A DNA stretch of 64,000 nucleotides, from contig NZ_PPSM01000014.1 of assembly GCF_002916655.1 (NCBI RefSeq), forward strand, positions 372,001-436,000, given 5' to 3'. The notes below the pieces were generated by a model. That model had not been told where the DNA came from. It made no database searches and saw only the letters and a program-made list of their open reading frames with translations. The first letter of the stretch is position 1. Every line of letters starts with the position of its first letter. This document shows positions 9,131 to 15,954 of the stretch, piece by piece. The stretch is from Novosphingobium sp. HII-3. Its GTDB lineage: Bacteria > Pseudomonadota > Alphaproteobacteria > Sphingomonadales > Sphingomonadaceae. Both the position numbers and the translations under genes were made by a program.

Positions 9131-9706
9131 TCAGTCCAGCCAGCCGGCGGTCCGGGCCAGCAGCCAGAGGCCGATCGCCAGGAACAGCAGCGCGGCGACC
9201 GTGCGTACCACGTTGAGCGGCACGCGCCTGATGATTTCGTTCCCGAGGAACACCGCCGGGACATTGGCGATCATCATGCCGATGGTCGTCCCGAGCATGA
9301 CCGGCACCACGCTTTCGAAACGGGCACCCAGCGCCACCGTCGCGATCTGAGTCTTGTCGCCCATTTCCACGAGGAAGAAGGTAACTGTCGTCGCCAGGAA
9401 CGGGCCGAAGCGGCTGGGCCTGGGCGCCTCGTCCTCGTCAAACGTGTCCGGGATCAGGGTCCAGCCCGCCATGACGACGAAGCTGGCCGCCACGAGGTAG
9501 CGGAACCACGCGCCGTCGAGAAGGAACGCGGCCTGCTCACCCACCAGCGCGGCCAGGAAGTGGTTTGCCAGGGTTGCCGCGAAGATGCCCGCGACAATCG
9601 GCCAGGGCCGCTTGAACCGCGTGGCGAGGACGATGGCAAGAAGCTGTGTCTTGTCGCCGATCTCGGCCAGCGCGACGACCGCTGTGGAGGTGAGCAGGGA
9701 TTCCAA
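9131..9706 (-). CDS. UPF0016/GDT1 (TMEM165) family divalent cation exporter, probably Mn2+
   Basis: Small integral membrane protein, about 191 residues, with two inverted repeats each carrying the family motif E-x-G-D-K-(T/S): AEIGDKTQLLAIVLATRF near the N-terminus and EMGDKTQIATVALGARF in the second half. Bacterial members (MneA type) export manganese. I set the start at TTG 9706, preceded by a GGAG at good spacing; the upstream in-frame ATG would lie inside a leader hairpin. The gene is preceded by a yybP-ykoY Mn2+ riboswitch, which fits a manganese-efflux role. Confidence 0.85.
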   Translation of the reverse strand: MESLLTSTAVVALAEIGDKTQLLAIVLATRFKRPWPIVAGIFAATLANHFLAALVGEQAAFLLDGAWFRYLVAASFVVMAGWTLIPDTFDEDEAPRPSRFGPFLATTVTFFLVEMGDKTQIATVALGARFESVVPVMLGTTIGMMIANVPAVFLGNEIIRRVPLNVVRTVAALLFLAIGLWLLARTAGWLD

Positions 9707-9720
9707 GTCAGATACTCCGG

Positions 9721-9766
9721 GGCCGGGCGGACACAACGCAACGACGCACACGGAACCCGCCCGGCC
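9721..9766 (-). promoter_or_regulatory. Leader hairpin between riboswitch and start codon
   Basis: A perfect 10-bp stem (GGCCGGGCGG paired with CCGCCCGGCC) lies between the riboswitch aptamer and the Shine-Dalgarno (GGAG, 9715-9718) of the UPF0016 gene. It ends 2 nt before that site. It has no T-tract, so it may be part of a translational expression platform rather than a terminator. Confidence 0.45.
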
Positions 9767-9782
9767 GAGCGGCGCCGCGATG

Positions 9783-9896
9783 CGTCATTGGTCTTGCCCG
9801 GACGGCGATCCCGTCCTCCTGCGCGCCATGGCCTCTCGGCCAAGCATGTTGACGGCAGGTCCCGCACGGATGCGGGCGGCTACTCCCCAGATGACA
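9783..9896 (-). ncRNA. yybP-ykoY manganese riboswitch
   Basis: Read on the minus strand, the leader has the three diagnostic conserved pieces in order: GGGGAGTAGC after the closing stem, GTCAACATGC in the middle, and GGCAAGACC at the 3' side. The P1 stem is visible as TGTCAT pairing with ATGACG. These are the Mn2+-binding loop elements of the yybP-ykoY class, which is commonly found before UPF0016/MneA genes. It ends 76 nt upstream of the TTG start. Confidence 0.88.
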
Positions 9897-9934
9897 GGAG
9901 CGCGCTTACGCCGGGCCGCCGCAGTTGGGAAGCA

Positions 9935-9963
9935 CAAAAAAAGGCCCGGCGCGATGCCGGGCC
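9935..9963 (-). terminator. Rho-independent terminator of the TonB receptor gene
   Basis: On the minus strand a GGCCCGGCATCGCGCCGGGCC hairpin (arms GGCCCGGC and GCCGGGCC) is followed by a run of seven T. It lies 45 bp past the receptor stop codon at 10009. Confidence 0.85.
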
Positions 9964-10008
9964 CACAGTTTGTCGTCGGGAGAGCAGGAGCCCCCGATGC
10001 GAGAAGGA

Positions 10009-12714
10009 TCAGAAGGCGATCGCGGCGGAAAGCGAGAACATGCGCCCCACGTCGTAAGTGTTGTAGTGCACCTTGCCGTCCGCGAACTTCTGGTATTCGT
10101 AGTGACCCCGGCCGGTAAGATTGCGCCCTTCGGCCTTCAGCTCGATCTGCTTGTCGCCGATCATGATGCCCTGGCGGATCACCACGTCGATGGTGAGGCC
10201 GGGGTACTCGAAGATGTCCGGCTGTCCCGTGTTGGCGAGGCCGCGGCTCACGGCGCGCTTGCTGGCGTAGTTCAGGAGGATCGTCTGCTGCGACAGGTTC
10301 TGCGTGTCCTCCATGCCGATCTGGACATTGGCGATGTGCTCCGACTGGCCGGTCAGCGGTGCGCCGTCGCGGAAGTAGTCGCTCGCCAGCGATGTGCCCG
10401 TACCCGCGCCATAGACCCGCACGGTATCATCGGCGCCAACCTTCAGCTTGGATTTGGTGAAGGTGTAGTTGCCGATGAGGACCAGACGGCGGTTCTCGAA
10501 GAACGATCCGCCCATGCTGTCCAGGTACAGGTACTTCTGCACTTCCGCCTCGGCGCCGTAGAGGGTGGCTTCCGGGGCGTTGGCGTAGGAGGTGATGAAG
10601 GCTTCGCTGCCGGTCAGGTAGGATTCGATCGGCTTGTCGATCTTCTTCCAGAACGCGCCGACCGCGAACCGCTGTTCAGGCGCGAAGTACCATTCCAGCC
10701 GGCCTTCCATGTTGGTGAGCTTGCTGTCGGTCAGGAACGGGTTGCCCTGGTAGGAGCGATTGGTGTCCGGATCGAAGTAGGGTTGGTACAGCAGTTCGCG
10801 GAACTGCGGCCGCGCGATGGTCTTGGAGGCGTTGAGGCGCGCCTGCATGCCCGGCTGCAGTTCCCAGGTGAGCGTGGCGCCGGGCAGGAAGTACTCGTTC
10901 TTGAGGTCCGTCGGCTGCGTCGCGGGCGCGCCGATCGGCCGCAGGATCGTCGATTCCTTGGCGTATTCCCACCGCACGCCCGCGTCGAAGGACAGGCTGT
11001 CGGTGATCTGGCCATCGACCTTGCCGTAGTACGCGTGGTTGAGCAGCCGCGAATCGAAGTTCGCGGTGTTCGCGCCCGGCTCGCGCAGTTCGAGGCCATA
11101 GTTCACGCCGTTGTTCGACAGCGTCCACATGTCCGGCTGGAGGAGCGCATCGATCCGCAGGGTGCCGAAGCCGGAGATCAGAGCCGGATCGCCGTTGGCA
11201 AAGATTGCGAAGGAGCGGCGTGAATTCGTGCGCGAGTTGATCTGGTAGGCGTAGCCCACCGTACCGGTCCAGCCCTCGAAGAAACGGTGCGACACGTCCA
11301 CACCGGCCGACCAGACGTTCTCGTTCAGGCGCGAGAAGGTGACGGTGGTCGGGTCCTGGTTGCCGTTGCCCAGGCGGTTGACGAAAAGATCGCCAAGCGG
11401 GTCCGCCGTCGAGTTGGTGCGCAGGTACTGCGCCTCGATCTCGAAAGGCGCAAGCCGTTTCGAGTTCGCGTAGCCGGCTCGAACGTCGACGGAGGTTCTG
11501 TCGTCGAGCTTGAATTCGCCGACGATCTGCGTGTCGATGAGCTGGCGCTCATACCACGCGGTCGTCTGGTCCATGTAGTCGGCCTGACGGTTGTTCGCCC
11601 GCTTGCCGAGGCTGAGGCTCGTGTGCTTGTCGGTGTCGTGGATGTAGACGTTCGTCCAGCGGATCTGGTGCTCGCCCCATTCCAAACCCACGCCGACGAG
11701 CGCGTTGGCAACGACGCGGTTGTCCGTGTTGACGGCGTTGGCGTCTTCCCACAGCTGGTCGGGATCGGCGGTCACGCCTTGCGCGCGCTGCCGCAGGATT
11801 GCTTTCGTCTGAGTGGAGTTGGAGTAGCCACCCGTCGCGATCACGCCGAGCGTCGCTTCACCCAGGTCGAACGATGTGCCTGCCGACAGGCTGGCCGAGA
11901 AGTTCGGCTGCGTGTCGTCGATCCGTTGGACGACGGCGTTGCGCCCGTTCACCAGAAGGCCGCCGAGTTGCTGGGCCTGCTGGCTGGTCGGGTTGATGAC
12001 GGTGCCGCTGTCGAAATAGTCCTGCAAGGCCCCGGGGATGGAGCGGTTGCCGTTGTCCCAACCCGTCCAGTCCGTCTTGCTGCCGTAGTAGCTGTAGGAG
12101 AGCTTGTTCGTCGTCTCGGTGTCCCAGGTGATGCCGCCGCCGATCTGCAGGAAGCTTTCCGCCGGGATCGCCTTGGTCGTGAGATTGATGACGCCGCCGC
12201 CGAATTCGCCCGGGAAGTTCACCGAGTAGCTCTTCTGGACGAGCGAGGAGGCGACGATGCTGGTCGGGAACAGGTCGAGCGGAACCACGCGCTTGAGCGG
12301 CTCGGGGCTGGGGAGCGGCGAGCCGTTGAGCAGGGCGAGCGAGTAGCGATCGCCGAGGCCGCGCACGTAGACGTAACCGTTGCCGACCACGGAAAGGCCC
12401 GTGACGCGGCCAAGCGCGCCGGCGATATCGCCCTCGCCGGTGCGGGCGATCTGTTCGCTCGACAGGACGGAGACGACCTGCGGCGCCGTGCGCTCGATAT
12501 TGCGGTTGCGCTGGCCGGTGACGATGATGGCACCGCCCGGGATCGACACGTCGGGTGCTTCCTGCGTGCCGGTGGCGTTCTCATCGCCGATCGCGGGCGC
12601 TTCCGGGCTGGCGTTGCCCGTAGTGGTGGGCGCGCTGTCCTGTGCGGCGGCGACGCAAGGCGCCAGCATCGCGGTGGAGAGCAGCAGCAGCGAGATCAGC
12701 CGCGGCTTGGTCAT
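10009..12714 (-). CDS. TonB-dependent outer-membrane receptor
   Basis: 901 residues. An N-terminal signal peptide (cleavage near AAAQD), then a plug domain with a TonB-box-like stretch (GAIIVTGQR) and the plug hallmark VRGLGDRYSLALLNGSPLPSPE. The C-terminal barrel ends in LSAAIAF with the terminal Phe. Such receptors import scarce substrates across the outer membrane with TonB/ExbBD energy. Its substrate is not readable from sequence. It follows a lipoprotein gene by about 87 bp; the pair is probably co-transcribed from a promoter region containing Pho-box-like repeats, suggesting uptake of a phosphorus compound. A hairpin lies between the two genes and a strong terminator follows. Confidence 0.9.
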   Translation of the reverse strand: MTKPRLISLLLLSTAMLAPCVAAAQDSAPTTTGNASPEAPAIGDENATGTQEAPDVSIPGGAIIVTGQRNRNIERTAPQVVSVLSSEQIARTGEGDIAGALGRVTGLSVVGNGYVYVRGLGDRYSLALLNGSPLPSPEPLKRVVPLDLFPTSIVASSLVQKSYSVNFPGEFGGGVINLTTKAIPAESFLQIGGGITWDTETTNKLSYSYYGSKTDWTGWDNGNRSIPGALQDYFDSGTVINPTSQQAQQLGGLLVNGRNAVVQRIDDTQPNFSASLSAGTSFDLGEATLGVIATGGYSNSTQTKAILRQRAQGVTADPDQLWEDANAVNTDNRVVANALVGVGLEWGEHQIRWTNVYIHDTDKHTSLSLGKRANNRQADYMDQTTAWYERQLIDTQIVGEFKLDDRTSVDVRAGYANSKRLAPFEIEAQYLRTNSTADPLGDLFVNRLGNGNQDPTTVTFSRLNENVWSAGVDVSHRFFEGWTGTVGYAYQINSRTNSRRSFAIFANGDPALISGFGTLRIDALLQPDMWTLSNNGVNYGLELREPGANTANFDSRLLNHAYYGKVDGQITDSLSFDAGVRWEYAKESTILRPIGAPATQPTDLKNEYFLPGATLTWELQPGMQARLNASKTIARPQFRELLYQPYFDPDTNRSYQGNPFLTDSKLTNMEGRLEWYFAPEQRFAVGAFWKKIDKPIESYLTGSEAFITSYANAPEATLYGAEAEVQKYLYLDSMGGSFFENRRLVLIGNYTFTKSKLKVGADDTVRVYGAGTGTSLASDYFRDGAPLTGQSEHIANVQIGMEDTQNLSQQTILLNYASKRAVSRGLANTGQPDIFEYPGLTIDVVIRQGIMIGDKQIELKAEGRNLTGRGHYEYQKFADGKVHYNTYDVGRMFSLSAAIAF

Positions 12715-12751
12715 TGGATGTCCCCTGGAACAAGTATCGGGTGCCGAAGAA

Positions 12752-12778
12752 AGGGGCGGCCTTTGCGGGACCGCCCCT
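12752..12778 (-). terminator. Intercistronic hairpin between lipoprotein and receptor genes
   Basis: An 8-bp stem (AGGGGCGG with CCGCCCCT) followed by TTTCTTC on the minus strand. The T-tract is interrupted, so this may be a leaky terminator or an mRNA-stabilising hairpin that sets the ratio of lipoprotein to receptor. Confidence 0.55.
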
Positions 12779-12801
12779 CCTTCGTCATGCAGCGGGCGGG
12801 A

Positions 12802-14403
12802 TCAGGTGGTCGGCAGCGTCGTGCACGACTTGCCCGAACCGAACGGCGCGGTGGTGGTGTCGCAGGTCCAGCCGCGATACCAGGTGTCCGACGCATCCTT
12901 CACGGCGCCGATGTACGTCACGGCGTCGAAGTAGGACGACAGCGTCTTGATATTGGCATAGCCGGCAACGCCGCTCTCGTTGGCGCCGTTGACGAAGCTG
13001 TTCGTCAGCGTCGACGTCAAGGCGTCGTTGTTGCTGTTGGTGCCGGTGGCGAACAGCGAGGCCGCGTTGACCGAACCCGTGGCATAGCTGCCGGTGCTCT
13101 GGTACTTGGCCGCGTTGCAGCTCATGACCGTCGAGTAGGCCTTGAGCGTCGCCGGGGTCGTGCCGGTGCCGTGGACGCGCAGGCACTCGTTGTTCGGCGT
13201 CGCGAGCACACCGTTGACCCAGGTGATGTCCGAGTTGCCGCGGATCAGCACCGATGCAAGGTCGTTGGCTTCGTTGTTCGAGCTGGATGCCGGCTGGACG
13301 GCGGTGAAGTTGGCCACGATGGTCTTCTGGCGCGGCTGGTTCTCTTCGTTACCGTTGGAGTCGATCTCCATCAGCGCGTCGCCGCCACCGCTGCGCTGAA
13401 GCAGCAGGACGTACTGGAAGTAACCTTCAAGGCCAGTGTCGATGTCGAGGCTGTCATCGTCGGCGTTGACCGCGACGTAGTGCTTCATCTGCACCTTGCC
13501 GCCGAAGAATTCGGCACCGTCGTCGGAGCTGTTGACCGTCTGGATGTATTCGAGCGTGGTGCCCGAGCCCGTGCCGCCGGTGGTCAGCGCCTGGAGCTCC
13601 TTGCCCTCGCTGAGGAGGTAGCCCGAGTAGCGGATCTGGACATACTTCATGATGCCCGCATTGTAAGCGTTGTCACGGCCGCCGAAGACGGCCTTGTTGA
13701 CGGCACCCTCCGTATCGCGCTCGCAGGTGTTCGCCGTTGTCGAGCCGTAGTTGCAGTCCGTCACGATGCCGCGGCCGAGCAGCACGATGCCGCCCCACTG
13801 GCCCATCGACGATTCGTTCGCGGTGCCGGTCACGTTGGCGCGGCTGGTGAAGATGATCGGACTGGTGGCGGTGCCCTGCGCGTCGATCTTGTTGCCGCGG
13901 TTGACGACGAGCCAGCCGGCTTCCGCCGTGTTCTCGCCGAAGAGGATCACGCCCGGATCGATCGTGAGGGTGGCGTTCGTGTCGGCCGTGAGCGAGCGGT
14001 TGCCGCAGGTCGCCGTCGTGGTGGTGAAGGGGGCCGCCGCGGTCGGAGCCGAGAAGCCGCCGTCGCAGCCCACGTCGACGCGGCCGTTGATGCGGTATAC
14101 GACGCCCGCCACCTTGGGCAGGCTAGCGTTCTTGTCGATCAGCGCGGGCAGGGTGCAGACGCGCCAGGTGCCTTCCGGACCGCTGATGGTGCCATCGTTC
14201 GTGAGACCGCCGGTTGCGGCGAACGTGGGGCAGCTGTCAGCCGCCACGACCGTGCCGGAGCCGGGCGTGGGGGTCGGCGAGGGCGTGGGGGTCGGGTTGA
14301 TGATCACGCCCCCGTTGCCGGGCGAGCTTATGTCGTCAGCGCCGCAGCCGGCGAGAGCAAGAGCGCTGCAGCCCATGAGCAGCAGTCCAGAAAACTTTTT
14401 CAC
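12802..14403 (-). CDS. Secreted lipoprotein, partner of TonB-dependent receptor, unknown function
   Basis: 533 residues from GTG 14403, preceded by GGGGGAT. A lipoprotein signal ends in LALAGC (Cys at about residue 20), followed by a Pro/Thr-rich linker (PTPTPSPTPTPG) and a long body rich in Gly, Asn and Asp with repeated short beta-strand-like stretches, such as SSDDGAEFFGGKVQMKHYV and DDDSLDIDTGLEGYFQYVL. This composition suggests a beta-helix-type surface protein, but I recognise no catalytic motif. Lipoproteins encoded next to TonB receptors often capture ligand for them, by analogy with SusD/SusC pairs. Upstream Pho-box-like repeats point to phosphate-starvation control. Confidence 0.75.
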   Translation of the reverse strand: MKKFSGLLLMGCSALALAGCGADDISSPGNGGVIINPTPTPSPTPTPGSGTVVAADSCPTFAATGGLTNDGTISGPEGTWRVCTLPALIDKNASLPKVAGVVYRINGRVDVGCDGGFSAPTAAAPFTTTTATCGNRSLTADTNATLTIDPGVILFGENTAEAGWLVVNRGNKIDAQGTATSPIIFTSRANVTGTANESSMGQWGGIVLLGRGIVTDCNYGSTTANTCERDTEGAVNKAVFGGRDNAYNAGIMKYVQIRYSGYLLSEGKELQALTTGGTGSGTTLEYIQTVNSSDDGAEFFGGKVQMKHYVAVNADDDSLDIDTGLEGYFQYVLLLQRSGGGDALMEIDSNGNEENQPRQKTIVANFTAVQPASSSNNEANDLASVLIRGNSDITWVNGVLATPNNECLRVHGTGTTPATLKAYSTVMSCNAAKYQSTGSYATGSVNAASLFATGTNSNNDALTSTLTNSFVNGANESGVAGYANIKTLSSYFDAVTYIGAVKDASDTWYRGWTCDTTTAPFGSGKSCTTLPTT

Positions 14404-14513
14404 GATGGATCCCCCGTGTTCAGGTCGAACGATGCAGATCGAACGGAGCGACGATTCCGCTCTCGTTGTCCGGGCCGTCTAGGCGGGCGGGGTGACGCTT
14501 TGTTGGCATTACG

Positions 14514-14531
14514 ATGACAGAAATCTGCAGT
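14514..14531 (-). promoter_or_regulatory. Possible Pho box (proximal) of lipoprotein-receptor operon
   Basis: Minus-strand ACTGCAGATTTCTGTCAT: a perfect CTGTCAT half-site with an A/T-rich 4-nt spacer and a degenerate first half. It lies 110 bp upstream of the lipoprotein start. Weaker than the distal site. Confidence 0.4.
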
Positions 14532-14615
14532 TATACGACGGCGGCATGACAGCCGGCGGACGGTGGATCGCTGCGATCGCGCGACTCGCGGGAGAAGCTC
14601 TGCAGGCGTATGCAG

Positions 14616-14633
14616 ATTGCAGTTTTATGACAG
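14616..14633 (-). promoter_or_regulatory. Pho box (distal) in lipoprotein/TPR divergent region
   Basis: Minus-strand CTGTCATAAAACTGCAAT closely follows the consensus CTGTCATAAATCTGTCAC, with a perfect first half, AAAA spacer and a second half differing at two core positions. It lies between the lipoprotein gene (start 14403) and the divergent TPR gene (start 14712) and could serve either. The 309-bp spacer holds no gene. Confidence 0.6.
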
Positions 14634-14711
14634 TCGCGTCATTTTGTTGATGAACGGCGTTTTGGGGCGGAGGATGATCCCATCACGAATGATTTCAATG
14701 GGAGATCCGCC

Positions 14712-15086
14712 ATGTCTCTGTCCGCACTCACCGCATCCGTCCTTCTCGGACAGGCAGCCTTCTCGCTCGCCGTCGACCAGCCCGCAGCCGAAGCGCCGGA
14801 CGTCGCTTACGCCGAACTCGCCGCCGGGCAGCCGCAGGCGGCCGTGCGCAAGCTCGAAGCTGCCGGCGCGGCGGGATCGAAAGACCCCGCAACGCTCATC
14901 AACCTGGGTGCCGCCTACGCGCAGGCCGGGATGACGGGCAAGGCCGTGCTGGCGTACCGCGCCGCCGTCGCCAGTCCCGAACGCTACGATCTTCAGCTGG
15001 CGGATGGTTCCTGGGCCGACTCGCGCGTTGCCGCGCGGCAAGCGCTCAAGGGAATGCTCGCAACGACCGCCGTGGCGGTGCGCTGA
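14712..15086 (+). CDS. Small exported TPR-like protein
   Basis: 124 residues with an N-terminal hydrophobic segment (SLSALTASVLLGQAAFSLAV), then about one and a half tetratricopeptide repeats (AYAELAAGQPQAAVRKLEA; INLGAAYAQAGMTGKAVLAYR). GGGAG at 14700-14704 is a good ribosome site for ATG 14712. It is divergent from the lipoprotein-receptor operon, which may indicate a shared envelope job. The function is unknown. Confidence 0.7.
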   Translation: MSLSALTASVLLGQAAFSLAVDQPAAEAPDVAYAELAAGQPQAAVRKLEAAGAAGSKDPATLINLGAAYAQAGMTGKAVLAYRAAVASPERYDLQLADGSWADSRVAARQALKGMLATTAVAVR

Positions 15087-15104
15087 CCGGGTCGCCTTCG
15101 GATC

Positions 15105-15141
15105 GCGCGCAAGGCGTCCGCTCTCCGCAGCCCTTGCGCGC
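15105..15141 (+). terminator. Possible terminator hairpin after the TPR gene
   Basis: A perfect 10-bp stem, GCGCGCAAGG with CCTTGCGCGC, begins 18 nt after the TPR stop codon. It lacks a T-tract, so intrinsic termination is uncertain, but it separates the TPR gene from the virB promoter region. Confidence 0.4.
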
Positions 15142-15239
15142 GCCCGGTCTTCCGGAACAAAACAGACCGCCGGCATAGTGGCGTCCTAGTTGCGGTATGG
15201 CCGTGGCGGCGGGCGATCCATGACGATCCTGCCGCCGCA

Positions 15240-15257
15240 TCGTCATATACGTGTCAT
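15240..15257 (+). promoter_or_regulatory. Putative Pho box of the virB operon
   Basis: TCGTCATATACGTGTCAT: two GTCAT-core 7-mers (TCGTCAT, GTGTCAT) at an exact 11-bp period with the A/T-rich spacer atac. The same two 7-mers occur in the pstS Pho box. A TACACT -10-like hexamer starts at 15266, 8 nt after the box, and the virB2 GTG is 37 bp from the box end. This suggests PhoB activates the type IV secretion operon. Confidence 0.65.
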
Positions 15258-15294
15258 CCAGTTCGTACACTTCGGCCCTCGTACGGAGGGCACA

Positions 15295-15636
15295 GTGATT
15301 CGATACGCACATCTTCGCAACCGCTTCACCGGCGGTTTTCTCCCCGCCGCCGCGGCCGCCATGGCGACGCTGTTCCCATCGCTCGCCATGGCGCAGGCCG
15401 TCGCCACCGATCCGGCCGGATCGGGCCCGATCGTCGCCGCGCTCGGCTGGTTGCAGGGCACCTTGCTGGGCAACGTGGCGACCGCCGTGGCGGTCATGGC
15501 AGTTGCCGCAGTGGGCTTCATGATGCTCACCGGACGGATGAACTGGCGCTTTGGCGCAACGGTCATCATCGGCGTGTTCATCCTCTTCGGCGCGGGCGCC
15601 ATCGTTACCGGCATCCAGTCGGCGGCGATGGGCTGA
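15295..15636 (+). CDS. virB2: Type IV secretion pilin VirB2/TrbC family
   Basis: 113 residues from GTG 15295, preceded by GGAGGG 4-9 nt upstream. I chose it because longer frames run through the Pho box. A long signal peptide (cleavage near SLAMAQA), then two hydrophobic helices separated by the short polar turn GRMNWRFG, the VirB2/TrbC pilin pattern. Major pilus subunit of the T4SS and first gene of the operon, 13 nt before virB3. Confidence 0.85.
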   Translation: MIRYAHLRNRFTGGFLPAAAAAMATLFPSLAMAQAVATDPAGSGPIVAALGWLQGTLLGNVATAVAVMAVAAVGFMMLTGRMNWRFGATVIIGVFILFGAGAIVTGIQSAAMG

Positions 15637-15649
15637 CGGGAGGGGTCCC

Positions 15650-15931
15650 GTGGCGCTCGCCCGTTATCCCGTTCATCGCGCGCTGACCCGCCCGCAGATG
15701 TTCGCGGGTGTTACCTACAGCTTCTTCATCATCAACGCAGCGGTGACGACGGAGGTGTTCCTCATCAGCAAAAGCTTCTGGGCGCTTCCCGTGGCGTTGG
15801 CGATCCATGGGACCGGATATCTGGCGTGCCTGCGTGAACCGCGGGTGTTCGACCTGTGGATCGCCAAAGTCAGCAAATGCCCGCGCGTCGCCAACTGGCA
15901 GCGCTGGGGCTGCAACAGCTACGCACCCTAA
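15650..15931 (+). CDS. virB3: Type IV secretion protein VirB3
   Basis: 93 residues from GTG 15650, preceded by GGGAGGGG. Short inner-membrane protein with the VirB3 opening pattern (YPVHRALTRPQMFAGV) and one or two hydrophobic segments. VirB3 associates with VirB4 at the inner membrane. Lies between virB2 and virB4. Confidence 0.87.
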   Translation: MALARYPVHRALTRPQMFAGVTYSFFIINAAVTTEVFLISKSFWALPVALAIHGTGYLACLREPRVFDLWIAKVSKCPRVANWQRWGCNSYAP

Positions 15932-15954
15932 CTTCTGCGCGGGGGATGACCGTG

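Noticed and set aside
11287..14517. A very long plus-strand open frame opposite the receptor and lipoprotein genes
   Set aside because: It is antisense to two well-supported genes, has Arg/Val/Gly-rich composition with no domain, and is expected in high-GC DNA.
14627..14645. Plus-strand Pho box for the TPR gene
   Set aside because: GTCAT motifs on the plus strand do not fall at an 11-bp period; only the minus-strand reading fits.
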